Below the pieces are notes generated by a model. The model saw only the letters and a program-made list of their open reading frames with translations, was not told the DNA's origin and did no database searches. The translations under genes and the position numbers were made by a program. This document shows positions 43,562 through 52,069 of a stretch of DNA of 64,000 bases, piece by piece. The DNA lies in the NCBI RefSeq assembly GCF_003570905.1, contig NZ_QXJM01000040.1, positions 310,001 through 374,000 of the forward strand. The letters are read 5' to 3'. The stretch is from Cohnella faecalis (GTDB taxonomy: Bacteria; Bacillota; Bacilli; Paenibacillales; Paenibacillaceae). Numbering within the stretch: the first letter of the stretch is position 1; every line of letters begins with the position of its first letter.

Positions 43562-44077
43562 CGCTCTTGCGCTTAAACTGGCATTCCAGCTTAAGGAAGC
43601 AAATCCTAATCATCCGGCTAGCCTCGATGTGTTGAGATATGCGATTGCTTCTATTATCAATACTGCCGGCACTGCTATTGTCGCAATTATACTTAGTCTC
43701 CTACTGGGGCACTTTTCAGGCGCAGCTCTTGCGCTGATTTCGTTCGCGGTACTTCGAATGATTTCGGGGGGCGTCATCTTGAATCCAGCATAGGCTGCAT
43801 CGTTGTGACCGCTTCCGTAGCCAATATTATTCCATACATCTCCTTATCTGTTCCGATCAATATAACGATTACCTCGGTCTGCATCGTCCTTGCCTACTTC
43901 TTTGCTCCCAACAATCTGGAGAGAACCTCCCGCATTCCGACTCGATATTATCCCACTCTTAAATATGCAGCGATCCTTCTCATTGCGGTCAATCTGCTAG
44001 TTCGTTCGGATGTACTTGCAGTTACTTTTTTGATTCAATGCCTATCACTTATTCGAAAAGGAGGTGATACGAGATGA
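43548..44077 (+). pseudogene. AgrB-like peptide-processing protease, frameshifted at a G6 run
   Basis: A ~175-residue membrane cysteine endopeptidase. Frame 1 (AAGGAG, ATG 43548) gives NALALKLAFQLKEANPNHPA..VLRMISGG; a run of six G at ~43770 then shifts it to an early stop. The correct continuation, RHLESSIGCIVVTASVANII.., is one frame over and runs to 44077. His and Cys in GG.HLESSIGC are the catalytic pair of AgrB. One G fewer or two more would restore the protein, so it may be phase-variable, broken, or mis-assembled. Its stop overlaps the start of the peptide gene (ATGA). Confidence 0.82.
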
Positions 44078-44208
44078 AAAAGAGATCTCTTCATTTTGTA
44101 GCGTCCGCGTTGCTCTTCCTCGCATCTATGTTCGTTTTAACCGCATGCACGTGGTTTTTCCACCAACCAGAAGTACCTGATGAATTGTTGAAACGTAAAG
44201 AGGGTTAA
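44074..44208 (+). CDS. AgrD-like cyclic (thio)lactone autoinducer peptide precursor
   Basis: 44 residues: a basic start MKKRSLHF, a hydrophobic amphipathic leader (..ASALLFLASMFVLTA), the core CTWFF beginning with the ring-forming Cys 25, and the acidic tail HQPEVPDELLKRKEG. The QPEVP(D/E)ELLK tail is typical of Paenibacillus/Bacillales autoinducer peptides. AgrB would cut on both sides and close a thiolactone from the Cys to a residue a few positions on. A perfect AAAGGAGGTGAT ribosome site indicates strong translation. Confidence 0.9.
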   Translation: MKKRSLHFVASALLFLASMFVLTACTWFFHQPEVPDELLKRKEG

Positions 44209-44210
44209 TC

Positions 44211-44591
44211 ATGCTTTGGAATGGCGCATTCAATCTAATGGAAGACACAGAAGGCCTTACAGGATTCAAGTCCGTTCACGCTGACGACATCCTGTTCTTT
44301 TGCGTCCAACAAAACCAGATTGTTGCACATACATTGGAAAAACAGTATTTCACTGGGTGGGACTCCTTGGACAGGCTCTGGAGAGCGGTCAAAGCGTCAG
44401 ATCCTCGATACTATCGAACAGACCGCGTCTATATCGTCAACCTGTCCAAGGTGGTCTTGCTCGATCAGGAATGGTGTAAGCTTTATTTCGGCGACGATTC
44501 CACCTCCAAACACTGTTATGTTGCCCGGTCCAGATTATTGGAAGTTAAACAGCGTATGAAGCTAATTAGTGATGGAATGCCTTACTCCTAA
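44211..44591 (+). CDS. LytTR-family DNA-binding protein without receiver domain
   Basis: A 126-residue protein that consists of a LytTR-like domain alone: VHADDILFFCVQQNQIVAHT, DSLDRLWRAVKASDPRYYRT, DRVYIVNLSKVVLLDQEWC, SRLLEVKQRM. In agr systems the LytTR domain of AgrA binds direct repeats near the operon promoter; here there is no receiver to be phosphorylated. It begins two bases after the autoinducer gene, so it is coupled to it. Probably the module's regulator, perhaps controlled by direct contact with the membrane protein (inference). Confidence 0.8.
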   Translation: MLWNGAFNLMEDTEGLTGFKSVHADDILFFCVQQNQIVAHTLEKQYFTGWDSLDRLWRAVKASDPRYYRTDRVYIVNLSKVVLLDQEWCKLYFGDDSTSKHCYVARSRLLEVKQRMKLISDGMPYS

Positions 44592-44619
44592 TCAAAAGCC
44601 ACCGTAACCCTCCCCGCGT

Positions 44620-45377
44620 TCACGCTCCTTTATCCTTCCACCGCCGTAGAACCAAAGCAAGCTCCGCCCAAGTGACCGGACGATCCGGATGAGGCACAGC
44701 AGCCGCCAGCAGCCCCTCGGCACTCAGCCATAGCATGTCCTCGCTGCTCGAAAGCGACTCACCCGACTCATAATGCTTCCCGTCTTGGTGTCCCCGAGCG
44801 ATCGGTCCTCCGGTGTTTGCTGCGTTTCGATATCCACATGAACCTCCCCTTTCCCGCTCCACTCCATCATTCCTCGCCAGATTGCCACAATGTCTTGACC
44901 GTATTTGGAGCCGGGCAGCTGCCATTTTCCGTTCAGATCCTCCCAATGCCGAACCGTCCCCAGCCATCCTGCCCGCTCCATCCGACTTCTGCGCTCCGCT
45001 ACCTCCGCCGACTCCTCGTAACCTGCGCTCTTGTTCGCAGCGAAAGCATGGAGAAGCTGGATGTGCTGCTCCACGCTTGCCTCATCGCTCACCGACCTGC
45101 CCGAGCTCAACGCCAGCGGCTTCCAGGGTGAGCCTGCCGGTTCCGTGGTCCATGCTCTTGTATCATAGAGCGCTTGGCAGTAGGCGACATCTCCTCGAAC
45201 CCCGTACTCGGCTCCGAATCGCAGATAGGCGTGCGCCAAATCCGGAACGCTTGAATTCCGTCTGCTTGCATAGGCCGCCATACGCTCGGCGTTGCACCTG
45301 GACGGCCCCATGATCGTCACTTTCCCCGATGGCCCCACATCCGGATGTCTGCGAAACGGCAACCCGGCTTCTCCCAT
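44620..45377 (-). pseudogene. Glucosaminidase-domain cell-wall hydrolase, frameshifted near its end
   Basis: A ~250-residue protein of the endo-beta-N-acetylglucosaminidase type common in Paenibacillus: DVGPSGKVTIMGPSRCNAER, LAHAYLRFGAEYGVRGDVAY with the family's RGDVAYCQALYDT motif, LNGKWQLPGSKYGQDIVAI. The main frame loses its way after ..EDRSLGD at ~44790, in ctcggggacacc; the sister frame carries on as GKHYESGESLSSSEDMLWLS..LVLRRWKDKGA to 44620, a module that looks like an SLH-like or peptidoglycan-binding tail. Without the shift the catalytic part would still be made. AAGGAG lies before ATG 45377. Convergent with the LytTR gene. Confidence 0.7.
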
Positions 45378-45605
45378 GATTCATCGCTCCTTGCTCTCGA
45401 ATAAAGGTACAACCCCTCTGTCTACTCTATTCCGCATCCCCCCATCGGTTGAACTTCTTTTCCAACCTGTTACAATAAATTTGAGTTGTGCCCACAAATA
45501 AAAAGAAAATGTGCATAACCCTGTGGACAACAGCTTACTTATCCACAGATTTATGCACACCATGTTAACAACGAATATTTGTTCGCTGGTTAGGAGCTGG
45601 AAAAT

Positions 45606-46067
45606 TTGGTACTGGAAGATGATGAAAAGTGGATGCGCGAGGCTATCCTTCAAGCGCAATTGGCCGAATCCATCGGCGAAGTGCCGATCGGGGCCGTCAT
45701 CGTCCGCGATGGGGAAATCGTAGGCGCTGGGTATAACCTGAGGGAAACCAGTCATGATCCTACCGCTCATGCCGAGATGATCGCGATCCGGCAAGCGAGC
45801 GAAAAGCTTGGAGCTTGGCGGTTGCTTGGCTGCACCTTGTACGTGACGCTAGAGCCTTGTCCGATGTGTGCGGGAGCCATTCTCCAGTCACGTGTGGAAA
45901 AGGTCGTGTACGGTGCGTCCGACCCAAAAGCCGGCTGTGTCGGAACGCTAATGGATCTGCTTCAAGACAGCCGATTCAATCACCGTTCCCCTTGGCAATC
46001 AGGAGTGCTTCACGAAGAATGCGGGGCGCTGCTCTCTGCCTTCTTCAGGCGGTTGCGCAGCCGATAG
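45606..46067 (+). CDS. tadA: tRNA-specific adenosine deaminase
   Basis: A 153-residue deaminase: zinc ligands His 55 in PTAHAEMIAIRQ (with catalytic Glu 57) and Cys 85/88 in LEPCPMCAG, plus VPIGAVIVRDGEIVG. It turns A34 of tRNA-Arg(ACG) into inosine. TTG start at 45606 with AGGAG ten bases upstream; no nearer ATG gives the family N-terminus. Its 3' end overlaps the Spo0E-like gene on the other strand. Confidence 0.95.
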   Translation: MVLEDDEKWMREAILQAQLAESIGEVPIGAVIVRDGEIVGAGYNLRETSHDPTAHAEMIAIRQASEKLGAWRLLGCTLYVTLEPCPMCAGAILQSRVEKVVYGASDPKAGCVGTLMDLLQDSRFNHRSPWQSGVLHEECGALLSAFFRRLRSR

Positions 46068-46268
46068 AAGCGTCTCCGAGCGAAAAGCGTGCGCTCTTCG
46101 GCTGCTTGCTTCGTTCATCCGAATCCGCTGAAGTTGTACGATCAAGCGGTCGGCCTCTTCGCTTACGGCAATAATTTCGGGATCGGTCAAATTACCTAGA
46201 TCGTCTGCCATCTCATACAGGCGACGCTGAAGCAGTTGGAGACGATGGATAAGTTCATCAGAATTCAT
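45999..46268 (-). CDS. Spo0E-like aspartyl-phosphate phosphatase family protein
   Basis: An 89-residue protein whose first ~55 residues form the Spo0E helical hairpin: ELIHRLQLLQRRLYEMADDL, NLTDPEIIAVSEEADRLIVQ. The family signature is S.(E/D)LD; here it reads SEEADRLI, so the catalytic-type Leu-Asp is Ala-Asp. Such proteins dephosphorylate Spo0A-P and delay sporulation. The last ~30 codons overlap tadA by 69 bases tail-to-tail, which would constrain both. Start at ATG 46268; ATG 46280 is also open. Confidence 0.65.
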   Translation of the reverse strand: MNSDELIHRLQLLQRRLYEMADDLGNLTDPEIIAVSEEADRLIVQLQRIRMNEASSRRAHAFRSETLLSAAQPPEEGREQRPAFFVKHS

Positions 46269-46509
46269 ATATGCATCCATATGGGACTCCCGCCGCTCCT
46301 TTTTTCACGATTTTCTCGCCGTGTAATGATACAAAAGCCCTTCTGAATCCATTATAGGACAAATTATACCAAAATTTTGTAGAATGTTGTCGACAATATT
46401 ACGGGAAATTGATTAAATTTTAAAGAAAAATAGTTCTTTGTATCTATTTCTATGGAACTAATTTTACAACATTTTGTCGATTAATTCGAATGAAGGGGAA
46501 TTTTCTTTC

Positions 46510-47205
46510 ATGTCCGTACAAATCCTATTAGTGGAAGACGACGAGGCTCTGCATAGAGGCATCCAATTTACTCTTCAACAAGAAGGCTTCGCCGTGTCCA
46601 GCGCTCGTTCGCTGGCCGATGCGCGTCTTGCGCTCGCCGAGCAACAGATACAGCTTATTCTTCTGGACGTACAGCTTCCCGATGGCAACGGGTTCGATTT
46701 TTGCGAGGAGATTCGGCGGTTGAAGGACATTCCGATTATTTTCCTGACGGCGAGCGATCACGAAATCGACATCGTGCGCGGTCTTGATTTGGGGGGCGAC
46801 GACTATATTACGAAGCCCTTCCGGCTGCGCGAATTTCTGTCTCGCATTCAAGCCGTACTTCGGAGGAGAGTGCCCGGCAACGCTGCACGTGTCGAGGACT
46901 CCGGAGCGCTGTCGTCCGGCGGACTGAAGCTTCATAGAGCCGAAATGCGCCTGGACAAGCAGGGAATCGAAATTCCTCTCAGCCTGACCGAATTCCGCAT
47001 GCTCGCCTTGTTCATGAGCCACCCGCGCGCCGTGTTATCCAAGGAGCAGATTATTTCGCAAGTATGGCCGGACGGAACAGATATACTGGATGACAACACG
47101 GTGGCGGTCAATATTCGGAGGCTGCGGGAAAAAATCGAACCCGACCCGCAAAGTCCGACGCTGATTACGACCGTTCGAGGAGCCGGATACCGATGGAACG
47201 GTTAA
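46510..47205 (+). CDS. OmpR-family response regulator
   Basis: A 231-residue regulator: receiver with MSVQILLVEDDEAL, phospho-Asp in LILLDVQLPDGNGF, FLTASDHE, GGDDYITKPF; winged helix with LTEFRMLALFMSHPRAVLSK and DNTVAVNIRRLREKIEPDP. ATG 46510 (AAGGGG 11 bases before) starts right at the receiver. Overlaps the kinase gene by 13 bases and heads the operon with the FtsX-type ABC genes, which it probably induces. Confidence 0.92.
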   Translation: MSVQILLVEDDEALHRGIQFTLQQEGFAVSSARSLADARLALAEQQIQLILLDVQLPDGNGFDFCEEIRRLKDIPIIFLTASDHEIDIVRGLDLGGDDYITKPFRLREFLSRIQAVLRRRVPGNAARVEDSGALSSGGLKLHRAEMRLDKQGIEIPLSLTEFRMLALFMSHPRAVLSKEQIISQVWPDGTDILDDNTVAVNIRRLREKIEPDPQSPTLITTVRGAGYRWNG

Positions 47206-48503
47206 ATGAAAATCGGCTCGGCGCAGCTCGCTTGTGGAGAGATCCCTCCGTCCGCAGACTTTCTCTGTGGTTAACCGGCTTGTTCGTCGTCGTCGCGATT
47301 TCCGTCTGGTTGTTCGCCTATCTCTCCGCCGAACGAATGAAAGCGGATTGGATCGACGAACAGACCGAATTAATCGGCAAGCTCGCCTTAACCGATCCGG
47401 ATAAAGCGGAAGAATGGGCCCGAGCACTCGCCGGCTCGCTTGAGAGCCCGGCGTCGAAGGCGGCAATAGAAGAAGGACAACGGCTAGTCTCCCGCTATGG
47501 CATCACCCCAGCTATCGACAGCCGAATGATTCCCGCTTCGCATTCTTATTATACTCGCACGCTAGCGGCGGCCGGGCTGGGCGCGGTCATCTTCGCTATG
47601 CTTGCAGCTATTATTATGCTGCGGGAATCTCGACGAGGGCTGATTCAGATCAGCCGTCTCGCCCGCTCCGTCGAGGACACCGTAAAGCACAACAAGCCAA
47701 TGGCATTCCGGCTCTATGGAGAAGGAGAGCTCGGACTTCTGGCTAACAGCGTGCAGGAGCTGGCTATCCGTCTCCAAGAAACAATCGAGCAACTAGAGCA
47801 AGACAAGACTTTCCTGAAAAACATGGTTGCGGACATCTCCCATCAGTTGAAGACGCCTCTGGCATCCTTGATCATTTATGTGGATCTGCTCCGCGAAGGC
47901 AAGACCGACTCGGTTTCCTCCGCCGAGTTTCTGGACACTTGCCGAAGAGAGCTGGACCGGATGGAATGGCTGACTCTAACGCTGCTGAAATTGGCTCGAA
48001 TGGAAGCCGGCGCGCTCGACATGCAGATGAGAACAGGCGATTTGGCGGATACTTTGCGCAAAGCGATTGAGCCGACGCGCCGTCTGGCGGAGGAACGAGC
48101 TATCGACATCTCTGTCGTCGAACCGGAGGAGCCGATCTACTGCCCCCACGATTCCCATTGGCTGGCCGAAGCCCTGCAGAACGTGATCAAAAACGCCATC
48201 GAGCATAGCCCCGCACATAGCCGGGTGACGATCCGTTCCGAGCAGACTTCCGTATTTATCCGCATTACTGTCACGGACAGCGGCCAAGGAATCGACGAGC
48301 GGCATCTTCCCCATATTTTCAAAAAGTTCTATCGGGCTTCCCGAGGAGGCAGCGGCGTCGGACTCGGCTTGCCTCTGGCCCGGATCATCGCGGAAAAGCA
48401 CGGCGGGCTGCTGTCGGCAAGAGCGAACGCCGGTGAAGGATCGACATTCACGCTTACGCTTCCGGCGAACGGCTCCGTTCCCTTTTTGCTTACAAAACTG
48501 TAA
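47193..48503 (+). CDS. Sensor histidine kinase
   Basis: A 436-residue kinase with membrane helices at ~26-46 and ~123-143 enclosing a ~75-residue outer domain, a HAMP-like linker, HisKA ADISHQLKTPLASLIIYVDL (His 217), N box NVIKNAIEHSPAHS, G1 DSGQGI, F and G2 GVGLGLPLARII. It pairs with the regulator at 46510. A 118-base gap separates it from the ABC ATPase gene. The arrangement matches envelope-stress/antimicrobial-peptide sensing systems. Confidence 0.92.
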   Translation: MERLNENRLGAARLWRDPSVRRLSLWLTGLFVVVAISVWLFAYLSAERMKADWIDEQTELIGKLALTDPDKAEEWARALAGSLESPASKAAIEEGQRLVSRYGITPAIDSRMIPASHSYYTRTLAAAGLGAVIFAMLAAIIMLRESRRGLIQISRLARSVEDTVKHNKPMAFRLYGEGELGLLANSVQELAIRLQETIEQLEQDKTFLKNMVADISHQLKTPLASLIIYVDLLREGKTDSVSSAEFLDTCRRELDRMEWLTLTLLKLARMEAGALDMQMRTGDLADTLRKAIEPTRRLAEERAIDISVVEPEEPIYCPHDSHWLAEALQNVIKNAIEHSPAHSRVTIRSEQTSVFIRITVTDSGQGIDERHLPHIFKKFYRASRGGSGVGLGLPLARIIAEKHGGLLSARANAGEGSTFTLTLPANGSVPFLLTKL

Positions 48504-48621
48504 GCTTGGGCAACGCCGTCCTGTAAGGTTGCCGCGTTATACTGGTCTCATTGATCCGAGGAAGGGCCGAGCGAATCGGTCTGTGACGGGATCCAACTAG
48601 ACTGGAAAGGGTGTTTCCTTC

Positions 48622-49311
48622 GTGAATGTCATCCAAGTAGATGGACTGAACAAAACATATGGCAAAGGATCGACGCAGGTTTCCGCGCTGCAGAACGTAT
48701 CGTTCTCAATTAAGCAAGGCGAGTTCGTCGCCGTAATCGGCGCCAGCGGCTCGGGCAAGAGTACGCTGCTGCACATGCTCGGCGGCTTGGACAAACCGTC
48801 CGGCGGCCACGTCCATATTGACGGCGAAGACTTGTACGGCTTGAAGGAGAAAGAGCGCGCGGTGTTCCGGCGCCGGAAGATCGGATTTATTTTTCAGTCG
48901 TATAACCTCATTCCCGTCCTTAACGTGGAAGAAAACATTCAGCTCCCGCTCCTGCTCGACCATCGCCAGCCGGACAAGTCGTACATTAACGACCTGATCC
49001 GTACGCTGGGGCTGGAGGAGCGCCGCAAGCATCTGCCGTCCGAGCTGTCCGGAGGCCAGCAGCAGCGGGTCGCCATCGGACGCGCGCTGGCCTATCGGCC
49101 CGCCATCGTCCTCGCCGACGAGCCGACGGGCAATCTCGACAGCGCCAGCGGGCGCGAGGTGCTTGAACTGCTGAAGCTTGCCGTGCGGCAATTTCACCAG
49201 ACCGTCATCATCATCTCCCACGATATGAACATCGCGGCCGAAGCCGACCGCGTCCTCCGCATTCAGGACGGACGGCTCGTCAGCGACACGTACGGGGGGA
49301 AAGGCGAATGA
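48622..49311 (+). CDS. ABC transporter ATPase, MacB/LolD/BceA type
   Basis: A 229-residue ATPase: Walker A GASGSGKSTLLHMLGGLDKP, Q-loop FIFQSYNLIPVLNVEENI, LSGGQQQRVAIGRALA, Walker B IVLADEPTGNLDS. This is the MacB-like subgroup that works with FtsX-type permeases in mechanotransmission rather than bulk transport. GTG start at 48622 with AAAGGG upstream. Overlaps the permease by 4 bases (ATGA). Confidence 0.93.
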   Translation: MNVIQVDGLNKTYGKGSTQVSALQNVSFSIKQGEFVAVIGASGSGKSTLLHMLGGLDKPSGGHVHIDGEDLYGLKEKERAVFRRRKIGFIFQSYNLIPVLNVEENIQLPLLLDHRQPDKSYINDLIRTLGLEERRKHLPSELSGGQQQRVAIGRALAYRPAIVLADEPTGNLDSASGREVLELLKLAVRQFHQTVIIISHDMNIAAEADRVLRIQDGRLVSDTYGGKGE

Positions 49312-51878
49312 TAGGCTATGGCGCTTTGGCGGGACGGTATCTGAAGCAGCAACGACGAAAATCAACGCTGACGGTATTCGGCATCATTCTGTCCGTGGCG
49401 TTAATCTGCGCGTTGGGGACGATGGGCCAGGCATTGAAGGACAATTTGTTGAAGCAGCAAATGTACGAGGACGGCTCCTGGCATTTTGCATACACGCCGA
49501 ACTCCGCCGAGCTGTACGATAAGCTGAGCCATCATGCGCTTGTGGATCGAACGGGAGCGTTAATTTCCGGAGATATTACAGCGCTGGCCGACGATTATAA
49601 GATTGCGGTCAACGATGCAAACGCGGACGCGCTTCAATTGCTTCCGATCCATCTGGCGGAGGGACGGCTTCCGGCCGCTCCGAACGAGCTGGCCGCCGAG
49701 CAATGGATCGTTCAGCGGCTGCCCGGCAAGCCGAAGCTCGGCGACACGGTTCGTCTGAACGGGCCGGACGGACAGCTTCGCGATTATGCGCTCGTAGGGA
49801 CGTTAAAGAACGGGAGACAATCCCAAGTCGAAGGCGTCGGCGCAGCCTATGCGGGCCTGGATGACGCGAAGGTTGCGAGCATTCCCGGCAAAACATCGCT
49901 CCAGCTCTATGTGACACTGCGAGAGGGAGCGGATATTAGTCGGCATCTGCCCGAGTTCGAGAAGCTTGACGGATCGTTCAGAGACAACAATCAGGTGCTT
50001 GCGTTAATGGGAGAATCGTCGAGCAACGATCTTAATCAGGCGCTTGCTATTATTTTCGGCACATTGGTTGGACTTGTCGTGCTCTCAACCGTAGCCGTTA
50101 TCTACAACTCCTTCCACATCTCCGTCCTGGAACGGATTCGCCAATTCGGACTTCTCCGAACGCTCGGAGCGACGCCTAGGCAAATTCGCAATCTGGTGCT
50201 GAGAGAAGCTACAACGCTCGCGCTCATCGGCATACCTTTCGGGCTGGCAATCGGTTGGGGCGGCCTGTATCTGGTACTGTGGCTCATGATTCAAGGCGGC
50301 TTTCAGATTTTGCAAATGGAAAATTTCCATCTGACGTTCCATTGGTGGATTATGGGCTTAAGCGTCGGAGTCGGAATCGCAGCCGTCTACATGGCGGCAT
50401 GGCTGCCCGCCCGCAAAGCGTCCCGCGTGTCTCCGGTGGAAGCCGTCAAAGGGGCGGGAAGCATCGTCCGGGAATCGTACCGGCGCGCCCGAATTCCATC
50501 GCCGCTCCATTCGCTGGGCGTCGAAGGAAAGATGGCTTCCAAAAATATTCGACGCAACCGAACCAAGTTCCGGATCACGACGTTCTCTATCGTCGTCAGC
50601 ATTACGCTTTTTATCGTGTTCCACTATTTCGCACAGCAGGTTTTCGATACTGCCATCCAGTCGAACGAAGACAATCGGATCTCCTTCGAGCTGCAGCGTA
50701 CCAACATGAGCTTTCGAGTGAACGACGACGGCACCGTGCCGCCGGTACAGGATATCGTGCCGCCTGAGACGATCGGTCAGTTGGAAGCTATGCCCGGCGT
50801 AGACGACGTATACGGCAATTATCAGTCCCCTGTGGCCAAAGTTCTTGTGCCTGAAAATAAAGTAAACTCGCGCGCCGAGGAAGTCGGAGGCATCCATTTT
50901 GTGCGATCCGACTGGGACGGCGGTGTTCGAGCCATCGTACCGACGATGTTAACTTTGTACGACGAAGCTCGGCTGAAAGAAGCCGCCAAATACGTCGAGT
51001 CGGGCTCCGCCGACCCGAAGCTGCTTGCAGAAGAGAACGGCGTGCTGATCGTGCAGACGGCGAAGCCTTACAGCAAGCAGAGCAAGAAGCTGAATCAATT
51101 GGATCTGACCACTTACAAAGTGGGAGATACCTTGACTATCCACATGGGGGAGTCCGACGCTATCCAGTCTTCTACTGTCCGTGAGGTTAAGGTGGCCGGC
51201 ATTCTGTCGGAGTCTCCCTTCGGCAGCCGGTATTTGGACCACGGGCTCACTGTAATCGCGGCGAAGTCAACGTTCGCCATGCTGCTCGACAGCGTTCCAG
51301 CAGCCAAGAACGTTCCAGTCTATGGAACCGCGCTTCTCGGTCTGGAGATCGCCCTGAAGGAAGGGGCGGATACCGAACCGGTCAAGCTGAAGCTGGAGCA
51401 GATCGCCGCTGGCATCAAGGGCTCGCAAGTCATCGACATCGCGGCGGAGCAAGCTCAGGAGCGTCAGTTCGGGCTACAGATGAAAATTTTCATCTACGGC
51501 TTCCTCGGCATCATCGCCTTGATCGGCAGCCTGAACATCATCAACACCGTTCAGACGAATCTGTTCCTGCGCCGCCGTGAATTCGGGCTGCTTCAAGCGG
51601 TCGGCATGACTATGGGGCAAGTTCGGAAAATGGCTACGACGGAGGGCGTCTGGTTCGGCATCATCGGCAGCATCTGGGGCTTGCTGTGCGGGGGCTTGCT
51701 GAGTTACTTCCTGTTCGTACAAATGTCCAACGTGCAGGGCATGCCCTTCGACTTCCCGTGGGGCGGCGCCGCGATCGCCTGCGGCTTTGCGATCTGCGTC
51801 GGGCTGCTCTCCGTGCAGGGCCCGCTGCGCCGGATGCAGAAGGCGAATTTGATCGATACTCTTCGTGAAGAGGCTTAA
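49308..51878 (+). CDS. FtsX-family ABC permease (two FtsX domains)
   Basis: An 856-residue permease. Helix at ~15-40 (STLTVFGIILSVALICALGT), outer domain, FtsX repeat 1 (~240-380; SFHISVLERIRQFGLLRTLG, ARKASRVSPVEAVKGAG), a second N-terminal helix (~425-445), a large outer domain, FtsX repeat 2 (~725-840; NLFLRRREFGLLQAVGMTMG). Similar ATPase/permease pairs next to two-component systems handle cell-wall-active peptides or lipoproteins. Last gene before a strong terminator. Confidence 0.9.
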   Translation: MIGYGALAGRYLKQQRRKSTLTVFGIILSVALICALGTMGQALKDNLLKQQMYEDGSWHFAYTPNSAELYDKLSHHALVDRTGALISGDITALADDYKIAVNDANADALQLLPIHLAEGRLPAAPNELAAEQWIVQRLPGKPKLGDTVRLNGPDGQLRDYALVGTLKNGRQSQVEGVGAAYAGLDDAKVASIPGKTSLQLYVTLREGADISRHLPEFEKLDGSFRDNNQVLALMGESSSNDLNQALAIIFGTLVGLVVLSTVAVIYNSFHISVLERIRQFGLLRTLGATPRQIRNLVLREATTLALIGIPFGLAIGWGGLYLVLWLMIQGGFQILQMENFHLTFHWWIMGLSVGVGIAAVYMAAWLPARKASRVSPVEAVKGAGSIVRESYRRARIPSPLHSLGVEGKMASKNIRRNRTKFRITTFSIVVSITLFIVFHYFAQQVFDTAIQSNEDNRISFELQRTNMSFRVNDDGTVPPVQDIVPPETIGQLEAMPGVDDVYGNYQSPVAKVLVPENKVNSRAEEVGGIHFVRSDWDGGVRAIVPTMLTLYDEARLKEAAKYVESGSADPKLLAEENGVLIVQTAKPYSKQSKKLNQLDLTTYKVGDTLTIHMGESDAIQSSTVREVKVAGILSESPFGSRYLDHGLTVIAAKSTFAMLLDSVPAAKNVPVYGTALLGLEIALKEGADTEPVKLKLEQIAAGIKGSQVIDIAAEQAQERQFGLQMKIFIYGFLGIIALIGSLNIINTVQTNLFLRRREFGLLQAVGMTMGQVRKMATTEGVWFGIIGSIWGLLCGGLLSYFLFVQMSNVQGMPFDFPWGGAAIACGFAICVGLLSVQGPLRRMQKANLIDTLREEA

Positions 51879-51924
51879 CAGCGTGGTTATAGAGCTTTAG
51901 CGCTCACCAACGCGTTAATTAACG

Positions 51925-51965
51925 CCGCACCCCCGAATCCAAAAGGACTCGGGGGTGCGGTATTT
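51925..51965 (+). terminator. Rho-independent terminator
   Basis: CCGCACCCCCGA / TCGGGGGTGCGG, 12 paired bases, followed by TATTTC; ends the ABC permease operon. Confidence 0.9.
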
Positions 51966-52032
51966 CTATACGCGGCTAGATAGCTTACCTCTCCGACTTA
52001 TGGCGGGCAGCTTTATTTGAATGTGACGTTAA

Positions 52033-52062
52033 AATAGGGACTGCCCCATGAGGAGCAGCCCC
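52033..52062 (-). terminator. Terminator of the lacI-type gene
   Basis: On the minus strand AGGGGCTGCTCC-TCAT-GGGGCAGTCCCT followed by ATTTTAA, directly after the LacI-family stop. Confidence 0.65.
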
Positions 52063-52069
52063 TACTATG

